A stretch of DNA of 64,000 bases, taken from NCBI RefSeq assembly GCF_003990045.1, contig NZ_RZGZ01000002.1, positions 434,001 through 498,000 of the forward strand, read 5' to 3'. Position numbers and translations under genes: made by a program. Every line of letters begins with the position of its first letter. Positions within the stretch are counted from its first letter, which is position 1. The notes under the pieces were generated by a model that was given only the letters and a program-made list of their open reading frames with translations, did no database searches and was not told where the DNA came from. Source of the stretch: Labedella endophytica (lineage in GTDB: Bacteria > Actinomycetota > Actinomycetes > Actinomycetales > Microbacteriaceae). Positions 7,789 through 15,602 of this stretch are shown in pieces.

Positions 7789-9090
7789 ATGGACTACTCG
7801 CGATTCCCCCTCCATGACGATTCGATCGGGCTCCTCACTCGCGGCTACGGGCTCGGTGCCCGACTGTGGCAGCGCACGGAGCGCGGCGCGCGATCCGTAC
7901 CCTTCCGTCTCCTCGGCCGGCCCGCCCTCTTCGTGCGCGGTGCCGAGGGCGTCGAGCTGTTCTACGACGAGTCGCGCATCCGACGGCACGGCGCGATGCC
8001 GGCGTTCATCCAGGAGTCGCTCTTCGGACACGGTTCCGTGCACAGCCTGGACGGCGACGAGCACCGGCACCGCAAGTCCACCTTCGTGGACGTGCTGTAC
8101 GACGACGAGCACGTCGACCGACTGATGCCGCTCCTGGATCGGGAATGGCGAACAGAACTCGAGGCCTGGGCGGCCGGCGGCGACCGATCCGCCTATCAGG
8201 CGGCGGTCGCAGCGCTCGGCCGTGCGGTGATGGGCTGGGCGGGAATCCCCGGCACCCGCGCCGCCCACGAGCGCTGGGCGCAGCGGCAGGCGCAGATCGT
8301 GGACGGCTTCGGCGTGCCCTACTCCCCCGAATACCTCCTCGCACTCGGCAACCGACGCTGGTCCGATCATCACGCCGCACGGCTCATCGAAGCCGTACGG
8401 TCTGGGGCGCTCGAGCCCGAGCCCGGCACGGCGCTGCACGCGTGGGCATGGCACCGCGGGCCCGATGGCGCTCTCCTCGCCCCGCACCTCGCCGGAGTGG
8501 AACTGCAGAACAGCTTCCGTCCCATGATCGCGGTGTCGCGATTCGTCGCGTTCGCGGCGAAGGAGTTGCACGATCGCCCGGAATGGCGGGAACGGATCGC
8601 CGCGGAGAACGACGAGCGCGGGTCTCTCGTCGGCGGTACGATCGCCACGATGTTCGCGCAGGAGATCCGGCGCACAGCGCCGTTCGTGCCGATGCTCCCG
8701 GCGTGGGCGACGACCGACGTCGAACTCGACGGCGAGCGCGTGCCGAAGGGCGGCCGCGTGGTGCTCGACATCCTCGGAACCGACACCGACGAACGGTCCT
8801 GGAGCGAGCCGAACAGCTTCGATCCGGAGCGCTTCCGCGGCATCGACGACTACGAGGCGATCACGACGTTCGTCCCGCACGGCGGCGGCGGCGTCTCGAC
8901 CGGCCACCGCTGCCCCGGCGAGAAGCTCGCTATCGCCGGTCTCGCGGCCGCGATCGCGTCCCTCAGCGATCCGCGCATCCGCATCAGCGGTCGGGGCCTC
9001 GACGTGAACCGGCGGCGTATGCCGACGAAGCCGCGTTCGGGAGGACGGATCCGGCCCGCCGGCGCACCCTCGCGCTGCCCTTTCCACTGA
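7789..9090 (+). CDS. Cytochrome P450, CYP152-type fatty-acid peroxygenase
   Basis: Haem-thiolate protein, 433 aa. Haem-binding motif FVPHGGGGVSTGHRCPGE with axial Cys near residue 375. Instead of the usual I-helix acid-Thr pair it has SFRPMIAVSRF with Arg244-Pro245, matching the Arg-Pro that binds the substrate carboxylate in CYP152 enzymes (P450 BS-beta, SP-alpha, OleT). Such enzymes use H2O2 to hydroxylate or decarboxylate fatty acids without redox partners, and none is encoded nearby. The ATG at 7789 has GGAGGG only 1 nt upstream; a GTG at 7780 is an alternative giving three more residues. Whether it hydroxylates or decarboxylates cannot be decided here. Confidence 0.88.
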   Translation: MDYSRFPLHDDSIGLLTRGYGLGARLWQRTERGARSVPFRLLGRPALFVRGAEGVELFYDESRIRRHGAMPAFIQESLFGHGSVHSLDGDEHRHRKSTFVDVLYDDEHVDRLMPLLDREWRTELEAWAAGGDRSAYQAAVAALGRAVMGWAGIPGTRAAHERWAQRQAQIVDGFGVPYSPEYLLALGNRRWSDHHAARLIEAVRSGALEPEPGTALHAWAWHRGPDGALLAPHLAGVELQNSFRPMIAVSRFVAFAAKELHDRPEWRERIAAENDERGSLVGGTIATMFAQEIRRTAPFVPMLPAWATTDVELDGERVPKGGRVVLDILGTDTDERSWSEPNSFDPERFRGIDDYEAITTFVPHGGGGVSTGHRCPGEKLAIAGLAAAIASLSDPRIRISGRGLDVNRRRMPTKPRSGGRIRPAGAPSRCPFH

Positions 9091-9114
9091 GCGGGGACAG
9101 GCGCCTCCATCGGA

Positions 9115-9137
9115 TCCGGCGGAGTCTTCTCCGTCGG
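9115..9137. terminator. Possible bidirectional terminator hairpin
   Basis: CCGGCGGAG, loop TCTT, CTCCGTCGG (9116-9137) forms a 9-bp stem with one mismatch between the 3' ends of the convergent P450 and bioN genes. There is no T-run, so this is only a candidate. Confidence 0.35.
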
Positions 9138-9138
9138 T

Positions 9139-9750
9139 TCACCGGACGCCACGGGAGGCGAGGGCCTCTCCGAGTTCGTCCGCGTGTTTGAGAGAGATCA
9201 CGAGGAAGGGCACCACGAAGGTGCGCAGATTCGCGCGCGCGCCGCGGGCCTTCTGGGCCGCGCGCACGTCGGTCGCGATCCGGGCCAGCACGGGTACCGT
9301 GCCGAGCGTGATCGTCAGCAGCAGCGCGATGCGCTGCGGGTCGATCCTGACGTAGCGGAGCGGGCCGAGTCCCCGCTCGACGGCCTCGAGGAGCGCGGTG
9401 GTGGGAGTCGTGAGGGTGAGGAGTGCGGCGAGCAGGAGGCCCGAGGTGACCCGGGTCGCGTTGGCCACGGCCGGTTCGGGGCCGAGGAAGAGCAGCTGGC
9501 TGACGAGCATGACGAGGAGGATCCAGCGGAGCGCGAACAGCTGGCGGCCGAGGTCTCTCATGCCGAGGGCCCCGTCGTGAAGCTGTGCGGCGGCGTAGGC
9601 GACGACGCTCGCGGCCGCAGCGACGCCGGCCGACCACCACACCGGCGGGAGCAGGAAGACTCCGAGGGTGAGGGCGAGCAGCATCACCGTCTTGGGGCCG
9701 GCCGGCATCCGGTGGAGCCAACCCGTGCCCGGGCGGTAGAGGGTCAGCAT
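9139..9750 (-). CDS. bioN: Energy-coupling factor transmembrane protein BioN (EcfT)
   Basis: Transmembrane coupling subunit of an ECF vitamin importer, 203 aa. Several hydrophobic helices are followed by a C-terminal coupling region with Ala-Arg-Gly motifs (KARGARAN, then ALASRGVR), the EcfT signature that docks onto the ATPase. The ATG at 9750 overlaps the end of the ATPase gene by 7 nt; longer in-frame extensions run through that gene. The small size and the order bioY...bioM-bioN identify it as the biotin system. Confidence 0.87.
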   Translation of the reverse strand: MLTLYRPGTGWLHRMPAGPKTVMLLALTLGVFLLPPVWWSAGVAAAASVVAYAAAQLHDGALGMRDLGRQLFALRWILLVMLVSQLLFLGPEPAVANATRVTSGLLLAALLTLTTPTTALLEAVERGLGPLRYVRIDPQRIALLLTITLGTVPVLARIATDVRAAQKARGARANLRTFVVPFLVISLKHADELGEALASRGVR

Positions 9751-10427
9751 CGCAGGAGCGCCTCGTACTCGGCGATGACCGAGGCCGGGTCGCCGACCGA
9801 CGTGAACCGGCCCGCGGCGAAGAGCACGGCCGCGTCGCATCGCGCGGCGAGGGCGAGATCGTGGGTCACGAGGACCAGTCGGTGGCCGGTCTCTTCGAAC
9901 AGGTGGTCGGCCACGCGCCGGGCGTTCCGCGCATCGAGGTACGCGGTCGGCTCGTCCGCGATGACGAGCTCGGGCCGCCGCACGAACGCACCGCACAGGG
10001 CGAGGAGCTGCTTCTGGCCGCCCGAGAGGTCGTGCGACGATCGCGTCGCGAGCTCCGAGAGACCGAATCGCGCGAGGGCCGCCTCCACACGATCGTCGCG
10101 TTCGGCGCGCGCAAGCTTCTCGCTTCGCAGAGAGAACGCCACGTCCTCGGCCACGGTGGGCATGATGATCTGCGCGTCAGGGTTGCTGAACACCACCGCG
10201 ACGCGGCGGCGCAACTCCGCCGCCTGGCGGTCGGGATCCACGCCGAGCACGCTCACGGAGCCGGAGGTGCGTTTCACGAGCCCGCCGAGCAGGCGCGCGA
10301 AGGTGGACTTCCCCGAGCCGTTCTCCCCGATTACGGCCACGGTGCGCACGTCGAGTTCCATGGAGACCTCGCGCAGCACGTCGACGTCGCCGAGGCGCAC
10401 GTTCACCGATTCGAGGTGGATGGTCAC
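9744..10427 (-). CDS. bioM: ECF transporter ATPase BioM
   Basis: ABC-type ATPase of the biotin importer, 227 aa. Walker A GENGSGKST at residues 34-42, Q-loop region FSNPDAQI, signature LSGGQ, Walker B LVIADEPT and switch His in LVTHD are all intact. The FSNPDAQI segment is characteristic of ECF-type ATPases. The GTG start at 10427 overlaps the preceding stop as GTGA. It partners BioN and the substrate-binding BioY from the same operon. Confidence 0.9.
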   Translation of the reverse strand: MTIHLESVNVRLGDVDVLREVSMELDVRTVAVIGENGSGKSTFARLLGGLVKRTSGSVSVLGVDPDRQAAELRRRVAVVFSNPDAQIIMPTVAEDVAFSLRSEKLARAERDDRVEAALARFGLSELATRSSHDLSGGQKQLLALCGAFVRRPELVIADEPTAYLDARNARRVADHLFEETGHRLVLVTHDLALAARCDAAVLFAAGRFTSVGDPASVIAEYEALLRC

Positions 10428-11548
10428 CGGACCACCTCCACGACGACGGCGATTCCCATCCCGCCGCCCACCGACGCGGCGGCGACACCGAGGGTCCCAG
10501 CGGAAGCCCCGGCCCGCACGAGTCGGCTGAACAGACGCACCACGGCGACCGCGCCGCTCGCGCCCCACGGGTGTCCGATGGCGAGCGCGCCGCCGTCGGC
10601 GCAGACACGCGGATCGTCGTCACCGATCCCGATCCGGTCGAGGACCGCGAGGCTCTGCGCTGCGAAGGCCTCCACGATCTCGAAGGCGGCCACCTCGGCC
10701 GTCGTCACGCCCGCCGCACGCAGAGCCGCCTGGATCGCGGGAGCCGCGCCGATGCCCGGCAGCGCCGGATCGCAGCCGACGACGGCCGACGCACGCACCG
10801 CGAGTCCCGAACCCGTGCCGGCCGGGGCGACGACGAGCGCCGCCGCTCCGTCCCCGATGCGCGTCGAGGTGCCCGCGGTGAGTGTTCCGCCGGGAAACAG
10901 CGGTGGGAGGCGATGGAGCAGAGCCCCCGCTCCCCCGATCGCGTCGTCCGCTCGGAGCCCCGCCAGCGGAACAAGCTCGGCGTCGAATCGGCCGGAGTCG
11001 AGCGCGGCTCGAGCCCGCGCATGACTGCGCGCGGCGTGCGCGTCCTGCCGCTCCCGACCGATGCCGTCGAGCGCCGCGAGGTCCTGCGCGGCGCGCGTCA
11101 TGTCGGGGTCGGGGAATCCGTCGGGCGCGAAGGGGGCTCGCTCGTAGGGCACGCCGCCGACGCTCCGGACCGGCGCGGTCGAGGCGCTCTCGACTCCGCC
11201 CGCCACCCGGACCCGCTCGTCGCCGGCACGGATCGCGGCGACGGCGTCGAGCAGGGCGGCGAGCCCGCTGCCGCACTGACGGTCGACGGTCGCGCCGGGA
11301 ACGTGGGTGCCGAGCCCTGCTGCCAGGGCCGCGATCCTCCCGGGGTTGCCGCCGGGACCCATGCAGTTCCCGAGCAGCACGTCAGCGACCTCGACCCGTG
11401 ATCCGGTGGCGGATTCGGCATCGGCCAGCGCCACCCGGATCACCGGAGCGCTCAGCTGCCCCACGTCGAGCGCGGCCAAGGCGCGACCGCGGGTGCCGAT
11501 CGGCGTGCGCCGCGCGGCGACGATCACGGGGTCTCGCTCAGATGGCAC
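10424..11548 (-). CDS. Thiolase-like protein with altered active site
   Basis: Thiolase-superfamily protein, 374 aa. The acyl-accepting Cys is present (VDRQCGSGL) and so is the GHPWGASG His motif. The NEAF motif is VEAF (Asn replaced by Val) and the final CxG motif is SVG (catalytic Cys replaced by Ser). Canonical acetyl-CoA C-acetyltransferase chemistry is therefore doubtful; a single-Cys acyltransferase or condensing role is possible. I chose GTG 11548 (GGAGAGG 9 nt upstream, 11-nt overlap with the ligase gene); GTG 11527 and 11569 are alternatives. The gene order bioY-ligase-thiolase matches the yhfUTS operon of Bacillus subtilis, so a role in obtaining or processing a biotin precursor is plausible but unproven. 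Confidence 0.8.
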   Translation of the reverse strand: MPSERDPVIVAARRTPIGTRGRALAALDVGQLSAPVIRVALADAESATGSRVEVADVLLGNCMGPGGNPGRIAALAAGLGTHVPGATVDRQCGSGLAALLDAVAAIRAGDERVRVAGGVESASTAPVRSVGGVPYERAPFAPDGFPDPDMTRAAQDLAALDGIGRERQDAHAARSHARARAALDSGRFDAELVPLAGLRADDAIGGAGALLHRLPPLFPGGTLTAGTSTRIGDGAAALVVAPAGTGSGLAVRASAVVGCDPALPGIGAAPAIQAALRAAGVTTAEVAAFEIVEAFAAQSLAVLDRIGIGDDDPRVCADGGALAIGHPWGASGAVAVVRLFSRLVRAGASAGTLGVAAASVGGGMGIAVVVEVVR

Positions 11549-12629
11549 GGCGGTGGGCCTCTCCTGCACGCACTCGGCGGACCACGTCGGCGCGCGCGGG
11601 CTTTCCGGACGCGGTACGCGGTATCACCCCAGTGAACCACTGCCGAGGGCGGTGAGCCGGCGCGAGTTGTGCGTCGACGCGTGCGCGGACGTCCTCCGGG
11701 AGGTCCCCGTCGAGCTCGAGGAACGCCGCCACGAGCGCACCCACCGGCTCCCGGGGCAACCCGAAGACGACGGCGTCGCGCACACCCGGTATCCCGCGCA
11801 GGACCGCCTCGACCTCCTCTGGCACGATCGTCGCGGACGCGCTCAGGATCGCGTCGTCCGCGCGACCCAGGAGCCGCAGCCGGCCGTCGACGAGCTCGGC
11901 TCGATCGCCCACGGTGGCCCAGCCATCGTCCTGGCGCAGCGGCCCGCCGGCGCCCAGGTACCCGGACGCGATGAAGGGCGAGCGCACCCAGAGAACGCCG
12001 TCGCGGACGTCGAGCTCCACTCCGGGGAACGCTCTCAGCCCATCACCCTCATCGATGGCGACGAAGGACAGCTCGGCCGCGCCGTAGTACGCGGTCATCC
12101 GGATACCCGCCGCCTCCGCTCTTTCGCGCAGCTCGGGGTCGAGGTGCGAGCCGCCGATGAGCGCTGCGCGCAGAGGCGTCGGCACGCCGGCGTCGAGGAC
12201 GGCGCGCAGTGCCTGCGGAGTGCCGTGCAGGCTCGCGGCCCCCGAGGCGGCGACGGGCCCGAGGACGGGGGCCGGCCCGCCCGCCAACGTGTGGGCGAGG
12301 GAGAACAACGTCAGCGACGACGTCGGCGGCGCCGGGAGCGCCACGCCGCCGCCCACGCCGGCACCGAGCACCTCGCCGACGGTGTCGAACGAGTCCTCCC
12401 ACGACGCCGCGCTCCGCAGCACGACGCGCGGGCTGCCGCTGCTTCCCGAGGTCACGGACGCCCACGCGGCGTCGCGTGGCAGGTCCGCCTCCGCGATCAT
12501 CGCGGCGATGGCGGCGCGGTAGGCGCCCGACCACCGGGAGTCGTCGACCAGGGGGACATCTCCCGCCTCCCGGATCTCGCGGAGCCGGGCGAGCAGGTCC
12601 ACCGTGTCGTCGCGGACGAGGACGATCAC
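11538..12629 (-). CDS. AMP-binding acyl-CoA ligase
   Basis: Adenylate-forming enzyme, 363 aa, shorter than most fatty acyl-CoA ligases (about 500) and close in size to actinobacterial MenE. It has the P-loop TSGSSGSP, the adenine-binding YYGAAE, the GD plus hinge region (VGDRAEL... GRADDAI) and a C-terminal catalytic Lys in ASGKPARADV. It probably activates a carboxylic acid to its CoA thioester. The GTG start at 12629 overlaps the bioY stop as GTGA. Position between bioY and the thiolase-like gene suggests a biotin-related acyl substrate; the order resembles yhfT of B. subtilis. Confidence 0.82.
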   Translation of the reverse strand: MIVLVRDDTVDLLARLREIREAGDVPLVDDSRWSGAYRAAIAAMIAEADLPRDAAWASVTSGSSGSPRVVLRSAASWEDSFDTVGEVLGAGVGGGVALPAPPTSSLTLFSLAHTLAGGPAPVLGPVAASGAASLHGTPQALRAVLDAGVPTPLRAALIGGSHLDPELRERAEAAGIRMTAYYGAAELSFVAIDEGDGLRAFPGVELDVRDGVLWVRSPFIASGYLGAGGPLRQDDGWATVGDRAELVDGRLRLLGRADDAILSASATIVPEEVEAVLRGIPGVRDAVVFGLPREPVGALVAAFLELDGDLPEDVRARVDAQLAPAHRPRQWFTGVIPRTASGKPARADVVRRVRAGEAHRRAI

Positions 12630-13285
12630 GGCAACCGTGTGGCGTCGCCCTCGGCCGATGCGACGCGCTTCGGCGCCCACACCCGGCGGAACGCCCGCGG
12701 GTAGGCGCGGAGGAGAGTCGTCACGACGATGGTCGCGATCACGGCCTTGATGAGGTCGCCCGGCAGGAAGACCAGGCTGGTCAGCGCGGTCTCGGGAAGA
12801 GGCAGCCCCATCACGATGCTCTGGATGGGGATGCCGAGAGCGTAGATCGCGCCGATCCCGCCCACGACCATGCCGATCGCGGTCCGCCAGATGACGGGCT
12901 TGCGACCCCCGGCGTGCACGATCAGCCCGATGACGATGGCACCGAGCACGAAGCCGAAGGCGTAGCCCGCCGAGGGACCGAGGAACACCCCGATACCGCC
13001 TCGGCCCCCCGCCAGCAGCGGAAGGCCCGCGGCCGTGAGCGCCAGCACGACGCCCATCGACAGCGCGCCGAGCCACGGCCCGAGGACGGCGCCCGCGAGC
13101 ATCACACCCAGCGTCTGGGCGGTGATCGGAACCCCGCCGAACACCGTGAAGCCGCCCGGAAGGCCGAGCACCACGACGATTGCCGCGAACACGGCCACGC
13201 GGGCGAGATCCGTCGCATCGGGCGCACGGAAGCGCGACGGCGTCGTCGCGGGTGTCGGCGTCGAGACGGGTGCGGTTTCGGTCAC
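12626..13285 (-). CDS. bioY: Biotin transporter substrate-binding subunit BioY
   Basis: S component of the biotin ECF importer, 219 aa. A Pro/Thr-rich N-terminus is followed by about six hydrophobic segments with the BioY features VPITAQTLGVMLAGAVLG and GPSAGYAFGF. The GTG start at 13285 is preceded by GAGGAG at proper spacing. It is first in an operon with the ligase, thiolase-like protein, BioM and BioN, all linked by short overlaps. The promoter faces that of the TetR regulator and contains palindromic operators (13325-13352). Confidence 0.93.
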   Translation of the reverse strand: MTETAPVSTPTPATTPSRFRAPDATDLARVAVFAAIVVVLGLPGGFTVFGGVPITAQTLGVMLAGAVLGPWLGALSMGVVLALTAAGLPLLAGGRGGIGVFLGPSAGYAFGFVLGAIVIGLIVHAGGRKPVIWRTAIGMVVGGIGAIYALGIPIQSIVMGLPLPETALTSLVFLPGDLIKAVIATIVVTTLLRAYPRAFRRVWAPKRVASAEGDATRLP

Positions 13286-13324
13286 GGAGATCTCCTCACG
13301 AACAAGGACCTGAACACCTTTACC

Positions 13325-13359
13325 TGAACAGTGTTCACTAGAACACCGTTCACTATAGT
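13325..13359. promoter_or_regulatory. Two TetR/BioQ-type operators and leaderless -10 box
   Basis: TGAACAGTGTTCA (13325-13337) is a perfect 6-1-6 palindrome. AGAACACCGTTCA (13340-13352) is a second, imperfect copy with centre-to-centre spacing of 15 bp. Both fit the TGAAC-N3-GTT(A/C) type described for the actinobacterial biotin repressor BioQ. TATAGT at 13354-13359 stands 7 nt before the regulator's ATG, giving a leaderless transcript. The sites lie between the two divergent starts and would repress both. Confidence 0.65.
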
Positions 13360-13366
13360 GGTGCCC

Positions 13367-13993
13367 ATGACGACACCCGCCCGCAGCCGAGGTCACTCGC
13401 GCGAGGACGTCGTGCGGGCGGCACTCGACATCCTCGACGAGCAGGGTCTGCCCGATCTCACGATGCGGCGCCTCGCTTCAGCGCTCGGCGTGCAGCCCAG
13501 TGCCCTCTACTGGCACTTCCACAACAAGCAGAGCATGCTCGCCGAGCTGTCCGACCGGATCGTCTCGCGCCGCTCCCGCAGCCGGGCGGAGTCGGGGGCA
13601 GAGGCGGAGTGGACCGCGCAGGTCACCACCGAGGCCGCCGCCCTGCGCGATGCACTCCTGACCTACCGGGACGGTGCCGAGGTGGTGTCGAGCACCCTCG
13701 CGATGGGGCTCGGCTCGACCGTGGCGCACGACCGTCTCGCCTCGGCGATCGCCGGCGGCGACTTCGATGACCGCACCGTCGACCGGGCCGCGACCGCGAT
13801 GCTGCACTTCGTGCTCGGACACGTCTTCCACGAGCAACAGCGGATGCAGTACGACAGCCTCGGCGCGGTCGCCGAGACGGCCGACGGCATCGAGGTCGAA
13901 GCCTCGACGCCGGCAACCGAGTTCGTGTTCGGCATCGACCTGCTCGTGAACGGGCTACGGTTCAGCGCCCCGCTCCCGTCCACGCGGGACTAG
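13367..13993 (+). CDS. TetR family regulator, BioQ-like
   Basis: 208 aa. The N-terminal TetR helix-turn-helix (residues about 25-45, LTMRRLASALGVQPSALYWHFHNKQ) is intact; the rest is a helical ligand-binding domain. It is divergent from the bioY operon and its promoter carries two BioQ-type operators. In Corynebacterium and mycobacteria BioQ is the TetR-family repressor of biotin genes, so this protein is inferred to be the biotin-status regulator. Start ATG 13367 is supported by a -10 box 7 nt upstream and the proper N-terminus (MTTPARSRGHSREDV). Family assignment to BioQ itself needs a similarity search. Confidence 0.85.
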   Translation: MTTPARSRGHSREDVVRAALDILDEQGLPDLTMRRLASALGVQPSALYWHFHNKQSMLAELSDRIVSRRSRSRAESGAEAEWTAQVTTEAAALRDALLTYRDGAEVVSSTLAMGLGSTVAHDRLASAIAGGDFDDRTVDRAATAMLHFVLGHVFHEQQRMQYDSLGAVAETADGIEVEASTPATEFVFGIDLLVNGLRFSAPLPSTRD

Positions 13994-14037
13994 TCGCCGA
14001 CGTACCCAACTCCCGTCCGCACGGGATTAGTCGCCGA
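13973..14037. repeat. Tandem imperfect 28-bp direct repeat at convergent gene ends
   Basis: Copies at 13973-14000 and 14010-14037 are identical at 25 of 28 positions. The first contains the stop codon of the TetR gene, the second the stop codon of the convergent NCS1 permease gene. Each copy contains a small hairpin (CCCG/CGGG arms), so together they may serve as terminators for the two strands. A local duplication is the simplest origin. Confidence 0.6.
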
Positions 14038-15493
14038 AGCGCACGGCGTGCTCGCCGGAGGATTCACGGTCGGCGGCGGCCGCACGCTCCTCCGCCGCGA
14101 CATCGATCCCCCGCCCGAGGATCACGTAGGCGATTCCCGACGCGATGAGCCCCACGAAGAGGGCGATGTCCGCGCCGCCGAGGGCCGTCGCGACCGGTCC
14201 GGTGAACCACACGGTCACGACGAATGGGATCATCGCGACGATGCCGACGGCGTAGGCCGTGAGACCGCGCCAGCCCCAGGCCCCGTAGACGCCCGCCGGG
14301 TTGAAGATCTCCTTCACGGCGTAGCGACCGCGCCGCACGAGGTAGTAGTCCACGAGGTTCACCGACGTCCACGGCACGAGCACGTAGAGCAGGATGACGA
14401 GGAAGCTGCCGAAGTTGGCGAGGAACTCCCCCGTGCTCACGAGCGAACCGATCACGGCGGCCGCGGCGATCACGAGGCACCCGACGATGCGCAGCGCCCG
14501 GGTGGGGCGCACGGCCTTGATCGAGTCGAGGATCGTGATGAGCTCGAGCGACGCGGCGTAGATGTTGATTGTGATGACGCTGATCAGTCCGGGGAGCGCC
14601 GCGACGAGCAGCCAGAGGCCAGCCCCCGGGAGGATCAGGTCGGCGGCGTCGCGGACGCCCTCGAGCGGCGAGGCGCCGGAGAAGGCCGCGGCCACGAGCG
14701 CGCCGAGGGCCATGAGCCAGACGGCACCGACGAACACGCCGCCGTAGGTGTACCAGAGCGCCCGCGCCGGGCTCGTCTGGGGCGGGAGGTAGCGCGAGTA
14801 GTCCGACACGTAGGGCGCCCAGCCGAGGGCATAGGCGGCCGCGCCGCCGAACTGCACCAGGAAAGCCACCCAGCTGAAGCCCTCGAACGTGAACTGCGAC
14901 GGGTCGAGCGGAACGACGACGAGCGCGGCGACCGTGAAGACACCGAAGGTCACGAGGAAGAGCAGCGTCAGCCACTTCTGCGTCTTGTGGATCCAGTGAT
15001 AGCCGAAGATCGCGAGCAGGACGGCGAGCCCCGAGACGAGGATGTACCAGAGCGGGTTCGCGTCGAGACCCGTCGTCATCGTGAGCACGTCCGCCGCGAG
15101 CATCTGGTTGAACATGTTGAAGCCGACGAGGCTGAACACCACGATCGCGCAGATCAGGATGACACCACGGTAGCCGAACTGGGCGCGCGACTGGATCATC
15201 TGCGGAAGGCCGAGCTGGGGCCCCTGCGCCGAGTGGAACGCGGTGAACACCGTGCCCACGGCGACTCCCAGGACGATCGCGAGGAGCGAGGTGACGAGCG
15301 ATGCCCCGAGGGCGGCGCCGAGCATGCCCGTCGCGAGCGTCGTCACGTTGGCGTTCGACATGAACCACAGGGGGAAGAGCGACCACGGCTTGCCGCTGCG
15401 CTCATCGAGCGGGACCCAGTTGATCGAGCGCGTCTCGATGGTCTCCGTGGGGGTGATCCCCGGCTTGGAGGTGGCCGTCGGGGTCGGGTTCAT
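14027..15493 (-). CDS. NCS1 family nucleobase/allantoin permease
   Basis: Secondary transporter for cytosine, purines, allantoin or similar compounds, 488 aa with about 12 hydrophobic segments. Typical NCS1 features are WFMSNANVTTLATGMLGAALG near residue 45, then QFGYRGVI and FNMFNQMLA. The ATG at 15493 is supported by GAGGAG 7-8 nt upstream. A GntR-like palindrome lies in the upstream region (15553-15567). No catabolic genes for nucleobases are adjacent, so the substrate stays open. Confidence 0.9.
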   Translation of the reverse strand: MNPTPTATSKPGITPTETIETRSINWVPLDERSGKPWSLFPLWFMSNANVTTLATGMLGAALGASLVTSLLAIVLGVAVGTVFTAFHSAQGPQLGLPQMIQSRAQFGYRGVILICAIVVFSLVGFNMFNQMLAADVLTMTTGLDANPLWYILVSGLAVLLAIFGYHWIHKTQKWLTLLFLVTFGVFTVAALVVVPLDPSQFTFEGFSWVAFLVQFGGAAAYALGWAPYVSDYSRYLPPQTSPARALWYTYGGVFVGAVWLMALGALVAAAFSGASPLEGVRDAADLILPGAGLWLLVAALPGLISVITINIYAASLELITILDSIKAVRPTRALRIVGCLVIAAAAVIGSLVSTGEFLANFGSFLVILLYVLVPWTSVNLVDYYLVRRGRYAVKEIFNPAGVYGAWGWRGLTAYAVGIVAMIPFVVTVWFTGPVATALGGADIALFVGLIASGIAYVILGRGIDVAAEERAAAADRESSGEHAVRFGD

Positions 15494-15552
15494 GATTCTC
15501 CTCGGGAGCGACAGTGCGGTTGCCCGACGATATTGCGACCCGCTGATATCGC

Positions 15553-15567
15553 ACAACACCGTGTTGT
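15553..15567. promoter_or_regulatory. Palindromic operator upstream of NCS1 permease
   Basis: ACAACACCGTGTTGT is a perfect 7-1-7 inverted repeat 60 bp upstream of the permease start, in a locally AT-richer stretch containing GATAT motifs. The shape suits a GntR- or TetR-type regulator, but no such gene is adjacent. Confidence 0.45.
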
Positions 15568-15602
15568 CCGCGGATTGCCATAGCTTCGACCTATAGACCC
15601 GT

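Noticed and set aside
11538-12629. Naming the ligase as MenE (o-succinylbenzoate-CoA ligase)
   Set aside because: Length is similar, but no other menaquinone genes are nearby and the gene is inside a biotin-transport operon.
14048-15583. 511-codon plus-strand frame rich in Glu, His and Asp
   Set aside because: Antisense to the NCS1 permease; sequence is a codon-bias artefact without any protein-like pattern.
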